Assembly: GCA_964537975.1 (NCBI GenBank)
Contig: CAZIDP010000010.1
Location: forward strand, 41,932-105,931
DNA: 64,000 nucleotides
Direction of reading: 5' to 3'
DNA from: SCBR16-9 sp964537975
Lineage (GTDB): Bacteria; Hydrogenedentota; Hydrogenedentia; Hydrogenedentales; SCBR16-9
Positions 36,276 to 46,083 of the stretch are shown piece by piece. Made by a program: the position numbers and the translations under genes. The notes below the pieces were generated by a model. The model did no database searches and was not told the DNA's origin. It worked only from the letters and a program-made list of their open reading frames with translations. How positions within the stretch are numbered: position 1 is the first letter of the stretch; every line of letters begins with the position of its first letter.

Positions 36276-37976
36276 CTAGGGCATACTGTTGCTGATCAAC
36301 CGAACAATATCCTGCCAGGTAACAAACAACATCAGACTGACTATCAGCAGCAACCCAAAAGCCTGGTATCGTTCTTGAATTTTTGGATTCAACGGCTTGC
36401 GTCGTATACCTTCCAGTGTATTCAATACAAGCAATCCACCATCCAATACCGGAATGGGTAACATGTTAAAAATTGCCAGGTTGATGCTGATAAATGCCGT
36501 TATACGCGTCAGCCACAACCAACCTGCTTCAGCAGCTTGTGTTGTTACCGTATAGATCATCACAGGACCTCCCAGGTCCTTGATACTTACATCACGTAAA
36601 ATAAGTGCCTTTAATGTCAGCAATGTACGACTGCCAGCAAGATAACTTTGTCTGAACGCTTCTGGAATTATCCGGGATGCCGGAGAACGATGGTACACTG
36701 TTTTAGTTATCATACCAATACCCACAGCACGTACAGCATCAACCGGTAATACCAATTCGAGTTCATCACGACTTTGTAATATACCCATCATGATAGCAGG
36801 CCGCTGCACCTTAACCTCAAGACTTTCACCCGGGTGAGTCCGCTCCATATCTCGGAAAGTTTCTATTGTAGCCGGAAGGCCATTGACCTCTACGATAACA
36901 TCACGTCGTTGTAATCCAGTCAGCTCTTGATAGTCTGCGCCAATCATTACAACCTCGACCGACGATGCATCCACGTTAGATTTCGTCGGGATAACATTCA
37001 TACCTTGAATACGTCCAATTGTATCCGGGATTAAGGCAACTTCAATTCGTTCACCATTGCGCAGAATCTCCAACAACATCTCATCGCCTTCGGGTATCTG
37101 CTCTGTCATTTCTCTGAATGTGGTAGCATCTACTGTCTCGCCATTTGCGCGTTGGATGATATCTCCTTCTTGAAGTGCCAAGGCTGCTGCCGGCATGCCT
37201 TCCATCACATCGCCGATCAAAGCGGTAGAAAATGGCGCAACACCAAAACGTGGGTATTCACCCTCTTCCAACAACCGTGGTGAAACACGCGACAGATAAT
37301 AATCGATATTGCCATCAGGTTGTACACGTTCCAACAATACATCATGCATACGGTCTTCACCACCAAGAACAGCTTCAATAGCCAAGTCCGAAATATTGTC
37401 AACTGTACGCCCACCCAACGATACAATCAGGTCACCGGTCTTCCAACCATAAGTATCCGGTTCTCGCTGGAAATCAACCAGGTTATGATTTTGTATTTCT
37501 TCACCTTCTAATCTCCACATAGGCGCGGAGGCTGCTGGTGCCTCCGATTCCACTTTACCAATGCGGGCATTGACTTCCCATTCCGGGACATTTGCGCCAA
37601 CCGCAGCAATAACTCCATACAAAACGACCGCCACTACTACATTCATAAATGGCCCGGCAACAATAACGATGATTCGCTGCCACACCGGTTTGTTGTTGAA
37701 CCAGCGTTCCGGCGGAACATCTCCATATTCCTTGGAGCGCTCCTCCTCACTCATAGGCGCATCTTCCTGACCAGCCATTTTCACAAAGCCACCAATCGGC
37801 AGTGCTCCGATACAATAGTCGGTTTCACCCCATTTTATACCAAATGCCCTTGGCGGCATACCGATGCTGAACCTGTCAACATATATATTGCATGCTTTGG
37901 CTGCCAGAAAATGCCCAAGTTCATGGAAAAAAATCAAAAAACTCAAGACCAAAAGGAAAATAATAAAACTCATCAT
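36276..37976 (-). CDS. rseP: RseP-type site-2 intramembrane protease
   Basis: 566 residues. FFHELGHFLAAKA holds the zinc motif HExxH at ~residues 18-22; the C-terminal LPIPVLDGG carries the third zinc ligand Asp. Two PDZ-like segments (about residues 190-310 and 320-400) lie between, as in RseP/RasP proteins, though the PDZ part is longer than usual. Four or so membrane helices. RseP cleaves anti-sigma factors and signal-peptide remnants. Its ATG overlaps the dxr stop (ATGA), so it is co-translated with dxr. Confidence 0.92.
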   Translation of the reverse strand: MMSFIIFLLVLSFLIFFHELGHFLAAKACNIYVDRFSIGMPPRAFGIKWGETDYCIGALPIGGFVKMAGQEDAPMSEEERSKEYGDVPPERWFNNKPVWQRIIVIVAGPFMNVVVAVVLYGVIAAVGANVPEWEVNARIGKVESEAPAASAPMWRLEGEEIQNHNLVDFQREPDTYGWKTGDLIVSLGGRTVDNISDLAIEAVLGGEDRMHDVLLERVQPDGNIDYYLSRVSPRLLEEGEYPRFGVAPFSTALIGDVMEGMPAAALALQEGDIIQRANGETVDATTFREMTEQIPEGDEMLLEILRNGERIEVALIPDTIGRIQGMNVIPTKSNVDASSVEVVMIGADYQELTGLQRRDVIVEVNGLPATIETFRDMERTHPGESLEVKVQRPAIMMGILQSRDELELVLPVDAVRAVGIGMITKTVYHRSPASRIIPEAFRQSYLAGSRTLLTLKALILRDVSIKDLGGPVMIYTVTTQAAEAGWLWLTRITAFISINLAIFNMLPIPVLDGGLLVLNTLEGIRRKPLNPKIQERYQAFGLLLIVSLMLFVTWQDIVRLISNSMP

Positions 37977-39154
37977 GATAATAAAGGTTCCATGGTTTCA
38001 ACTCTATGCTTTGCGGCCTCTCGAGCAGAGCGGTCCGCATTCAGTATTTCATCAAGGTTCATGTCTTGTACAACAGTACAATGCCGTCGCACATCTGCCA
38101 CCACCTCACAAATTTGCAAAAAGGATATCTTTCGCCCACAAAACGCCTCTACAGCAATTTCGTTGGCAGCATTCAGTATGGCCGGCGCTGTACCACCTTC
38201 TAAAGCGGCAACTCGGGCCATCTCCAGGCAGGGAAACTCTGCAAAGTCGGGCTTTGCGAAAGTTAAGGGAGTCAAAGAACACAAGTCCAGGCGACTCAAT
38301 GCCCGGGATGAGCGCTCTGGATACTCCAGTGCATACAAAATGGGCGACTTCATATCAGTCACTCCCATTTGGGCTAAAAAACTGCCGTCCGTAAATTCTA
38401 CCAGACCATGGACTATACTTTGTGGATGTATCACTACATCAATTTTTTCGACTGGAAGCTTGAACAACCACATAGCCTCGATAATTTCTAGGCCTTTGTT
38501 CATCAAAGTAGCGCTGTCAACACTAATCTTCGGCCCCATGTCCCATGTTGGGTGTTTGACTGCCTGTTCTGGTTTGATGTTTCGGAGATTTTCCCGACGC
38601 CAGCCGTAGAACGGCCCACCAGAAGCCGTTAGATGAATTCGGTGAAGTCCTTTTTTTGAATGTCCTTGAAGACACTGAAAAATAGCATTATGTTCACTAT
38701 CTACCGGCAACACAGGAACACCATGACGTGATGCGGATTCCATCACAAGAGCACCTGCCATGACAAATGGCTCTTTATTTGCCACTGCTACAGTGTTTCC
38801 ACTTTCAATAGCGACAAGCAAAGGCTGTAGACCAGCAGCACCTACTATGGCACACATCGCAATATCTACAGGTATACGCGCCAGCTCACATAACCCTTCA
38901 GCTCCTTCGAGAATAGTAACACCTGTTACATCTATCCGCAATCGTGATGCTGCCTCGGGATTACTCACCGCGACATAACGCGGTTGAAAACGACGTATTT
39001 GTTGAATGAGCAAATCCGTATTCGAATGTGCAGCCAATCCAACAACCTCAAAGCGCTCCGGAAATTCAGCAACTACTTCAAGTGTATTCCGACCAACAGA
39101 CCCTGTCGAGCCGAACAAAACGATTTTTTTTCGTTTTATTTCACTCGATTTCAT
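37973..39154 (-). CDS. dxr: 1-deoxy-D-xylulose 5-phosphate reductoisomerase
   Basis: 393 residues. NADPH-dependent second step of the MEP isoprenoid pathway. The N-terminus VLFGSTGSVGRNTLEVV is the NADPH fold; VANKEPFVMAG, LPVDSEHNAIFQCLQG (metal/substrate loop) and HLTASGGPF are the active-site motifs; the C-terminal helical domain is complete. It overlaps ptsI by 14 bases and rseP by 4, so all are in one leftward operon. The dxr-rseP order is widely conserved in bacteria. Confidence 0.95.
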   Translation of the reverse strand: MKSSEIKRKKIVLFGSTGSVGRNTLEVVAEFPERFEVVGLAAHSNTDLLIQQIRRFQPRYVAVSNPEAASRLRIDVTGVTILEGAEGLCELARIPVDIAMCAIVGAAGLQPLLVAIESGNTVAVANKEPFVMAGALVMESASRHGVPVLPVDSEHNAIFQCLQGHSKKGLHRIHLTASGGPFYGWRRENLRNIKPEQAVKHPTWDMGPKISVDSATLMNKGLEIIEAMWLFKLPVEKIDVVIHPQSIVHGLVEFTDGSFLAQMGVTDMKSPILYALEYPERSSRALSRLDLCSLTPLTFAKPDFAEFPCLEMARVAALEGGTAPAILNAANEIAVEAFCGRKISFLQICEVVADVRRHCTVVQDMNLDEILNADRSAREAAKHRVETMEPLLS

Positions 39155-40952
39155 TAGTATGCAAGCTTTCTGAATGATTTTCCACCGTATGCATTTTATC
39201 TGTACTGCTGTAAAATTTCATGGTGCCTTTTTGATCTTGCCGTAAGCGTAACCTATTTTTTATTTCGTCAATTGTTGAACTTTCAAGGGCAGCATCTGCC
39301 AAATTCTTGGCTTGCTCAATATTTGTATGAACAACCTCGGCACGAACACGAGGCAAGGCCACCGATGACATACTCAATACACGTATTCCCAACCCAAGCA
39401 ACAATTCTGTATACAAGGGGTCGCTAGCCATTTCACCACAGATACGGCAAGAAATTCCGGCATTGTCCGCTGCCTGCGCTGTATGATGAATCATTCGAAT
39501 TACTGAAGGATGCGCAGGTTCATAGAGATATGCAATTTTCTCATTTGAGCGGTCTACTGCCAGTGAATACTGGATTAAATCATTGGTGCCAATACTGAAA
39601 AAATCACATTCACGAGCCAAATCATCAACCAACAATACAGCCGATGGTACTTCAATCATGGAACCAAGCTTTATATCTGGGCTATATTCAATTCCATCTG
39701 CTTTCAGCTCTTCCAATACTTCATTATATATATCTTTGACCTGACGAAGCTCATCAACACTGCTAATCATGGGAAACATGATTTCCATGTTGCCATGTTT
39801 GGATGCTCTGCACATGGCCCTGAGTTGTACCTTGAAAATATCCGGTCTGGCCAGGCAAAAACGCACTGCGCGTAATCCCAATTGCGGATTATCTTCCTTC
39901 GATATCTGGAGGTGAGACACAAATTTATCACCCCCAATATCAATGGTACGAAGGGTTACTGGTTGAGGTGCAAATGCTTTAACGACATTGGCATATGCCT
40001 GATATTGCTCCTCTTCAGACGGCAAAGTATTGCGATTCAGAAACAAGTATTCTGTTCTATACAAGCCAATACCTTCTGAAAACATGTCTTTACAATGCTG
40101 AATTTCTATAGGCAGCTCAATGTTTGCTTGTGTGATGATACGCTCGCCATCAAGTGTTTCCCAAGGTCCGCCATGCAATACTTCTTCAAGTAAATTCTTG
40201 CGTTCAATGTCAAGTACCTGTTTTGCGTTTTCGTATCTAGATTGTGTCTCCGGAGTTGGCTCAACAATCACCAAACCAGCAGCTCCATCTATAATCATGT
40301 TGTGTCCGGAGGCTATATGGTTACAGAAATCTCCCAGACCCATTACAGCGGGAACCTCAAGAGCCCGTGCCAGAATGGAAGTGTGTGAGGTCATGCTTCC
40401 TGAGTCAAGTGCGATGCCACAGACATGTCGTAAATCAATTACCGCAGTATCAGAGGGCGAAAGATCATGCATTACAATGATACATCGCTCGTGCAAGTTT
40501 CCCAGGTTGGGACGCTCACAATTCAGCAAAATGCGAATAATTCTATCCACCACATCATGTAAATCTGCTGTGCGCTCACGTAAGGTAAAATCATCCAGGT
40601 TACTCAGCATACGCTCGTATTTACGACACATCAACAGGAGCACATGCTCAACGTTTTTACGCTCTGTTTCCAGCAACTCTGCTACACCATCCAGCATTGC
40701 AACATCTTGTAATAACATCAGGTGTGCTTGAAAAATATTGGCGTGCGATTCTCCCAACTCTTTTTTTGTAGTCTCAAAAAGCTGAATTAAATCTTCGCGT
40801 GCAGTTTCAATGGCCGTATCTAAGCGTTGCATTTCTGCGTCTGGATCAGAAATGGCATAATCCGGCACATCACATGGTTCTACACCAATTACCAATGACG
40901 GTGCTAAAGCAATCCCCGGAGACACCCCAATACCATTGAATGTTTTTTCCAA
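39141..40952 (-). CDS. ptsI: PTS enzyme I (phosphoenolpyruvate-protein phosphotransferase)
   Basis: 603 residues. Transfers phosphate from PEP to HPr. The phosphorylatable His is in SGSMTSHTSILARALEVPAV (~residue 189). PEP-binding LYRTEYLFLNRNTLPSEEEQ and EVPSAVLLVDDLARECDFFS follow, and the catalytic Cys region GISCRICGEMASDPLY is near the C-terminus. The C-terminal ~30 residues extend the usual length slightly. It starts 6 bases after ptsH. No EIIA, EIIB or EIIC gene is seen in the window, suggesting regulatory rather than transport use. Confidence 0.93.
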   Translation of the reverse strand: MEKTFNGIGVSPGIALAPSLVIGVEPCDVPDYAISDPDAEMQRLDTAIETAREDLIQLFETTKKELGESHANIFQAHLMLLQDVAMLDGVAELLETERKNVEHVLLLMCRKYERMLSNLDDFTLRERTADLHDVVDRIIRILLNCERPNLGNLHERCIIVMHDLSPSDTAVIDLRHVCGIALDSGSMTSHTSILARALEVPAVMGLGDFCNHIASGHNMIIDGAAGLVIVEPTPETQSRYENAKQVLDIERKNLLEEVLHGGPWETLDGERIITQANIELPIEIQHCKDMFSEGIGLYRTEYLFLNRNTLPSEEEQYQAYANVVKAFAPQPVTLRTIDIGGDKFVSHLQISKEDNPQLGLRAVRFCLARPDIFKVQLRAMCRASKHGNMEIMFPMISSVDELRQVKDIYNEVLEELKADGIEYSPDIKLGSMIEVPSAVLLVDDLARECDFFSIGTNDLIQYSLAVDRSNEKIAYLYEPAHPSVIRMIHHTAQAADNAGISCRICGEMASDPLYTELLLGLGIRVLSMSSVALPRVRAEVVHTNIEQAKNLADAALESSTIDEIKNRLRLRQDQKGTMKFYSSTDKMHTVENHSESLHTNEIE

Positions 40953-40958
40953 AGTTTC

Positions 40959-41243
40959 CTATTCCTCTCCGAATCCAGAGGCAAAAAGTTCTTTTACGGC
41001 ATCCAAGGCTTCTTGCGCATCCTTGCCCTTGCAATGTACCATCAGACGACTACTACGGGTTGCCGCAAGCGTTAACAATCCCATAATGCTTTTGGCATTA
41101 ACACGATTTCCGTTAAAATTAAAATGAACATCGGACTCAAATGATAATACACGCTGAACTATTGCTGCGGCCGGACGCGCATGTATTCCCAATCGGTTGG
41201 TTACCGTAACTTCTTCTGTAACTTCATGTACGCCATCATCCAT
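40959..41243 (-). CDS. ptsH: HPr phosphocarrier protein
   Basis: 94 residues, a little longer than the usual 85-90 owing to a six-residue N-terminal extension. GIHARPAAA contains the active His21 (equivalent to His15), and NAKSIMGLL contains Ser52 (equivalent to Ser46), the target of HPr kinase. The start is supported by AAGGAG 9 bases upstream. Both phosphorylation sites are present, so it can receive phosphate from EI and be regulated by the HprK at 43783. It heads the leftward operon with ptsI, dxr and rseP. Confidence 0.95.
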   Translation of the reverse strand: MDDGVHEVTEEVTVTNRLGIHARPAAAIVQRVLSFESDVHFNFNGNRVNAKSIMGLLTLAATRSSRLMVHCKGKDAQEALDAVKELFASGFGEE

Positions 41244-41491
41244 GCTTGGCTGTCTCCTTCAGTAAATATGGGTCCGCATTCATTAAGCTCCGACGGACAC
41301 AATAACAATGGTTACACATTATTAGAATGGGTTGTAACAGCGCTATGACGTAGCACGGTGTTTCAACCGATGCAGAGTGCATGAGAAGCAACTAAAGATG
41401 TCATGGTTTATATTCCAAGTGTGAATCATACGTTAACCGAGTATAGGTCGGCAAGATGTAACTCCAGACTTCGAAATATTCTCGTCTTACT

Positions 41492-43636
41492 TTACAAGAT
41501 CGGATAAATAACTTTAGTTGACATGTGAAATGTATGCGTCTGCCCAGGACTCGATTCAAAAACCCGAGTCGGAATCACAACACTACCCTGGTATACTCTT
41601 TCTTGACCTCCCTCAGACTGGCTGATGGTCTCAATCGGGTATACAAAAAAATCTGCCACATCGGACAAGTGTATATGAAATGCCATGTTCATCCAGGAAT
41701 CGCAAAGCGCGATGTGAGAGATGCGATTAAAACAATCACGCACACCCAGCATAGCATTCTCCAGGTTCTTTTCTTCAGAGTAGTAATATCGATCATGTGC
41801 TGTGCCGGTGAGAAAATTAACCACCCATTCTACACCAAATCGAAAATTACATGCGCTACCTTGTATATGCTCCAGTGTATAACCCACTTCAGTTATAGCC
41901 GTATCTGGGGACAGGCTCAACTGTTTAGTAATACAGAAATGTTGCGTTTCTGGTGTATTTATATGTCCATCACGCGACATAGTTAATTTATTCGTGTCTT
42001 TTGTAAGCGAGTACTCACCCGTCGCGAAATCACCCAGTTCGTTATAAGAATTAGACCACAATGCATCGGGTGAAATGTCCAGCTCAAAAAAGTGGTCCCG
42101 CAATGAAACCCGCCGATATGAATCATACAATAAATACCCATCGAGTCCAGCTTCCTTCACACGGGTGATCTCATGGATACTCTGATTACCATCTGATACT
42201 TCACCAACCTGAACATTTCCACCACGGAGATTGTCGTGATATGGTTCTTCCCGACGGGTCAACGTATTTAATAAATTAAAGGGCTTGGGTTTATAATCCA
42301 ATTCAAAAAGTGTACCACCGTCCAGAGGACATACATATGCTGAAAGTTTGCTGTTGCTTAATAATCCCTCGGGATTCCCATCTCCATCGAAATCGCTTAC
42401 CGCACACGCTACCCACCCAGTATCTTTACCATGCTCCAGTGAATCTAAGATAACGTCTGCTGCAATCATTTTTTCATACAGCGCGGTACGAAGATGATTG
42501 AGGTAGAGTCCACCAAAGACACCATGCCAGTACGCACAATTACATTGTGCCTCGTGCAATAATTTTTCAACTTCGGCAAAGCTGCCTTTGGAATCCAATG
42601 GGTCTCGCATTGCCTCCAGGCGATTACTAACTTGGAGCATACGTTTTTGAAGATTATTCGATTCGTCATATTTTGCGAGAAAACTCCGCCAAAACCCACC
42701 TCGAATAAAGGGTTCAATCCTTTTGAAATAATGCGGGTCTTCTTTAAGTCCATGAACCAGGCTGTGTAATTCACGTTGTGCCGGGGTAGGCAAAGCCCAT
42801 TCCATCATTTCAACATACGATGCGCAGGTAATGTACGCTCTACCCAAAGCTCTTGCTTTGTCAAGATGTTGGTTGTATGTCACTGAGTGCAGCCATTCTT
42901 TATTGTCGGTAATAGCTTGAAAAAAGGCTTCCAGCCACTTCTCTTTATATACACTGTTGAAAGTACCGGGCCATATACCAAATTTCTCACTGTCATCATG
43001 AATCACCGCACAACGCAAACCATCTTCAGTAGCATGTTCGTGTAGAAATGCAATGGACTGGTCTACCGGGTGAAATGGAATCAGATATCGCAAGCGCTCC
43101 AATATCGGGAACACTTTCAAGGTTAATCCTTCATGCTCGGTCATGTAATACCCGAATAAGTCTTCACGCGTATAACCAGAACATAAAAAATGGGTATCAT
43201 CCAGCGCGGTATATTCCACTCCGGCCTTTGCCAATGTGCCTGCCATTTGAGGCTCCCAAACACGCTCTGTCAACCACATACCTTTGGGGCGTGCACCAAA
43301 ATGCTCTTCGCAGAAGGTATGCATGCGATTGATCTGTGCTATTGCATCACGTTCCGGGATAGCACAAATGAGTGGTTCATAAAACCCACCCCCCATCATC
43401 TCTACTTGACCTCGTTGCACGAGTAGTGACAGACGTTTCAGAAAATCAGGTTCGTTAGCAGCAAACCAGTCAAGTAAGGGGCCTGTATAATGCAGCGTTA
43501 CATGAACTTCAGGGAAATTTTGAAGCACATCAATAAATGGCTTATATGATTTTTCATATGCTTCTCTGAAGACAAAGTCGAAATTACCTACCGGTTGATG
43601 ACCATGGCATCCAAATATAAGATTAATATGCTTCAT
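41492..43636 (-). CDS. GH57-family alpha-amylase/4-alpha-glucanotransferase
   Basis: 714 residues. The GH57 catalytic barrel opens with NLIFGCHGHQPVGNFDFVF; a candidate nucleophile Glu is in the MWLTERVWEPQM segment (~residue 122) and a candidate acid Asp in AVIHDDSEKFG (~residue 215). DUF1925/DUF1926-like C-terminal domains (CALCDSWMNMAFHIHLSD and others) follow, as in AmyA-type amylases and glucanotransferases. No signal peptide, so it probably acts on glycogen or maltodextrin in the cytoplasm. It lies between hprK and ptsH, a combination that may link glycogen breakdown to HPr signalling. Confidence 0.85.
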   Translation of the reverse strand: MKHINLIFGCHGHQPVGNFDFVFREAYEKSYKPFIDVLQNFPEVHVTLHYTGPLLDWFAANEPDFLKRLSLLVQRGQVEMMGGGFYEPLICAIPERDAIAQINRMHTFCEEHFGARPKGMWLTERVWEPQMAGTLAKAGVEYTALDDTHFLCSGYTREDLFGYYMTEHEGLTLKVFPILERLRYLIPFHPVDQSIAFLHEHATEDGLRCAVIHDDSEKFGIWPGTFNSVYKEKWLEAFFQAITDNKEWLHSVTYNQHLDKARALGRAYITCASYVEMMEWALPTPAQRELHSLVHGLKEDPHYFKRIEPFIRGGFWRSFLAKYDESNNLQKRMLQVSNRLEAMRDPLDSKGSFAEVEKLLHEAQCNCAYWHGVFGGLYLNHLRTALYEKMIAADVILDSLEHGKDTGWVACAVSDFDGDGNPEGLLSNSKLSAYVCPLDGGTLFELDYKPKPFNLLNTLTRREEPYHDNLRGGNVQVGEVSDGNQSIHEITRVKEAGLDGYLLYDSYRRVSLRDHFFELDISPDALWSNSYNELGDFATGEYSLTKDTNKLTMSRDGHINTPETQHFCITKQLSLSPDTAITEVGYTLEHIQGSACNFRFGVEWVVNFLTGTAHDRYYYSEEKNLENAMLGVRDCFNRISHIALCDSWMNMAFHIHLSDVADFFVYPIETISQSEGGQERVYQGSVVIPTRVFESSPGQTHTFHMSTKVIYPIL

Positions 43637-43782
43637 TATAAAGAAAACTTTCTAGAGTATTTTTTTTTGAACGTATCGTTATTCCCTTATTCATGTCTTC
43701 ACGTACACCAGAATCGTGTCGTAGACCAGGCAATCAAAAAAATAACGATTCATTGATCGTAAAAATATTTATCATAAACAAC

Positions 43783-44751
43783 TCATCTATTTCGTTCATT
43801 CATGATTCGCAATAAACGCTCATTGAATTGTTTTGCTGGATTCATCCCCATTTCTTTGAGCCGGTGGTTTAATGAAGCAACCTCAATTATAATGGCCATG
43901 TTGCGACCTGGACGTACGGGTATTCGCAGATATGGAATGCGCACGCCCAGAATTTCTACAAATTCTTCCAGAAGCCCGGTACGATCGTAATTGGCATCTT
44001 CGTTCCATTCTTCAAGCTCTACAATCAGGCCGATGGTCTTGCGATTACGCACCCGACCAACACCAAAAACAGCCTTTACATCAATAATCCCGACACCTCG
44101 GATTTCCATATGATGCTCAACCATCTCATTGGTTTCTGCATACAGATGGTCTTCACGATGTCGTTTAAGTGCGACAACATCATCTGCTACCAAGCGGTGA
44201 CCACGTTCAATCAATTCCAACGCTGTTTCACTTTTACCTACACCGGGAGAGCCTACAATCAGGCATCCGACACCATAACAATCTACAGCTGTTGCATGAA
44301 TTACAGTTTCTGGTGAGAACTCCTCCGCAAGGAAGAGGATGATACGACTGATAACTTCATCGGTGCTGCTTGATGATTGAAGTACCGGGACACCTCGCTG
44401 ATTGCACATATCCAGAAAAATGTTTTGTGGAGTCAGATGCCTGGATAAAACAAAGGCGGGAATCTCGAACGAAAACATGCTGTCCAATCGAGACGACAAT
44501 AAAGCAGTATTCAGCTTCTCCATATAATGGATTTCTGTATTGCCTAAAATCTGTACCCGATCATTTGCAAAATATTCCAGATACCCACCAAGTGCCAGGC
44601 CAGGTCGATTAATGTCCGAAGAAAGTACTGGACGCCCAACCCCCTGGAACCCTGCCATAACTTCCAGTTCAAGCTCTTGCGTCATATAATCCAACAGACG
44701 CGCCACAGCGATGTGCGTTTTGCGGTTGACCGGTAGATCCTGGGTATCCAT
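43783..44751 (-). CDS. hprK: HPr kinase/phosphorylase
   Basis: 322 residues. The ATP-binding P-loop GSPGVGKSETALELI starts near residue 164; the HprK signature is in the C-terminal half (MEIRGVGIIDVKAVFG and LIVELEEW). GAGG precedes ATG 44751. HprK phosphorylates HPr on Ser and reverses the reaction, a feature of Firmicutes, Proteobacteria and some other phyla. Its neighbours are hpf upstream and the GH57 gene downstream; ptsH and ptsI follow after the GH57 gene. Confidence 0.93.
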   Translation of the reverse strand: MDTQDLPVNRKTHIAVARLLDYMTQELELEVMAGFQGVGRPVLSSDINRPGLALGGYLEYFANDRVQILGNTEIHYMEKLNTALLSSRLDSMFSFEIPAFVLSRHLTPQNIFLDMCNQRGVPVLQSSSSTDEVISRIILFLAEEFSPETVIHATAVDCYGVGCLIVGSPGVGKSETALELIERGHRLVADDVVALKRHREDHLYAETNEMVEHHMEIRGVGIIDVKAVFGVGRVRNRKTIGLIVELEEWNEDANYDRTGLLEEFVEILGVRIPYLRIPVRPGRNMAIIIEVASLNHRLKEMGMNPAKQFNERLLRIMNERNR

Positions 44752-44874
44752 TACACCTCAATCTGTTGTAAAGCAGAAACAACCTTAACAAGGAACTTGT
44801 ACAGCGCACTCAGGCACCACGATGCAGGAATCGTTGTTACCTCAGACACCTGAGTTTCGCTTTGTGTTTACAGA

Positions 44875-45441
44875 TTAAAACTGGGGCTCAATTAAACCAT
44901 ATGTGCCGTCTCCACGCGCATACAACACATTGACTTTCGCAGTGTCCGCATTTGAAAACACCAGAAAATTGTGATCTCCAAGCAACTGTAACTGCATCAA
45001 TGCTTCATCTATATTCAATGGTGTCATTGGCAATTGTTCGCGTTTGATCACTTCATGACTGCTCTCTTCTTTGTCATAATCGTCAGAACCATTCCCCATA
45101 GGCAAAGCCAGGATTGCATGATTATAATCTTGTAACTGCTCTACAACACGAGGCTTGTGTCTTTTGATGCGACCTTTGAACTTGCGAATCTGCTTTTCGA
45201 GTTTGTCAATAGCCGCATCTACCGAGGCATACATGTCACCCGATGATTCTTTACTATGGATTCGAACGCCATTGATGTTCAGGTTCACTTCTGTAATCTG
45301 TTGCAGCTTCTGCACCTCGAGTACGACATCCGCTTGCAGGACTTTCTCAAAGTGCGAATCAAGCTTCGTTAAAGCATTCTCAACATAAGAACGCAAGGCA
45401 TCGGTCAATTCCATATGCCGGCCAGCAATTTTAATATTCAT
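44875..45441 (-). CDS. hpf: ribosome hibernation promoting factor, long form
   Basis: 188 residues from ATG 45441, supported by ACGGAGG 8 or so bases upstream; a longer in-frame start at 45513 has no ribosome site. Residues 1-110 form the ribosome-binding S30AE domain (MNIKIAGRHMELTD, YASVDAAIDKLEKQIRKFKGRIKRH). The C-terminal ~60 residues (REQLPMTPLNIDEALMQLQLLGDHNFLVF) form the dimerisation domain of long HPF, which makes 100S ribosomes in stationary phase. hpf next to hprK is a frequent arrangement. Confidence 0.92.
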   Translation of the reverse strand: MNIKIAGRHMELTDALRSYVENALTKLDSHFEKVLQADVVLEVQKLQQITEVNLNINGVRIHSKESSGDMYASVDAAIDKLEKQIRKFKGRIKRHKPRVVEQLQDYNHAILALPMGNGSDDYDKEESSHEVIKREQLPMTPLNIDEALMQLQLLGDHNFLVFSNADTAKVNVLYARGDGTYGLIEPQF

Positions 45442-45806
45442 GGCGTTTACAACCTCCGTTAATAAGTACAGGTATGATGGCGCATCATAGCACCGAATTT
45501 CCAGACTTGTCAATTATTCTTGTTTTTTCGCCTTGTAGTTAACCTCCTAAATCGTTTAGTCGGAATAGCTTAGGTATTTAAAAAACCATAGATATCGTCC
45601 TATTCCATACCCTAAAGAAAGAACACCAACCGCATCCAGAATTACAAACTTGCACACGGGTGGTGTTGTTACGATAGCTATAAAATATGTGAGGAAGATA
45701 TACTATTCTTTCAAGGAATACTGCGGTAATACCCTTTCTTACCATAACGCCTCTCTTTGAAGCGCATCAAGCAAAAAGACTACAATTATTCGAAACTATA
45801 ATAAAT

Positions 45807-45835
45807 TTGACAATTGGTCAACAATTAACTAAAAT
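45807..45835 (+). promoter_or_regulatory. sigma-70-type promoter with near-consensus spacing
   Basis: TTGACA at 45807-45812, 17-base spacer, TAAAAT at 45830-45835. Both hexamers match consensus in all but one position. It points rightwards toward the gene at 46084, about 240 bases downstream. Confidence 0.6.
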
Positions 45836-45846
45836 CTTTACCAGGA

Positions 45847-45887
45847 TCACTTTAATTGTAGCACATATTATGCTACTTGCAAAGTGA
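45847..45887 (+). promoter_or_regulatory. two-tier hairpin in the predicted leader RNA
   Basis: TCACTTT/AAAGTGA (7 bp) encloses GTAGCA/TGCTAC (6 bp) with small internal loops. It begins about 5 bases after the expected transcription start of the 45807 promoter. It could be a leader structure, a small RNA or an operator dyad. Confidence 0.45.
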
Positions 45888-46083
45888 CAATTTAAAATAA
45901 TACAGCTTCGTATCGAAATGCGTGTGCTGTATTCAGCAATATCAGATGGCTACAACCCTTTTGTATATTGTTGACAACTTGTCATTCGTTTTATCGGCTA
46001 CCTGTAAATGAATCAGGTGGTGTGGTTCGACGGATGACAGAATAGACTGTTCAATTGACAACCGAGGGAGGCCGTTGAGCAGA

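Larger units (their letters stand above)
45442..46083. other. 642-base intergenic region before the small RHH-like gene
   Basis: Carries the promoter of hpf (leftward) and a rightward promoter with hairpin leader described below. Otherwise A+T-rich with no gene. Confidence 0.6.

Noticed and set aside
37911..38609. 232-residue open frame on the plus strand
   Set aside because: Antisense to dxr; Ser/Arg-rich composition without motif or ribosome site.
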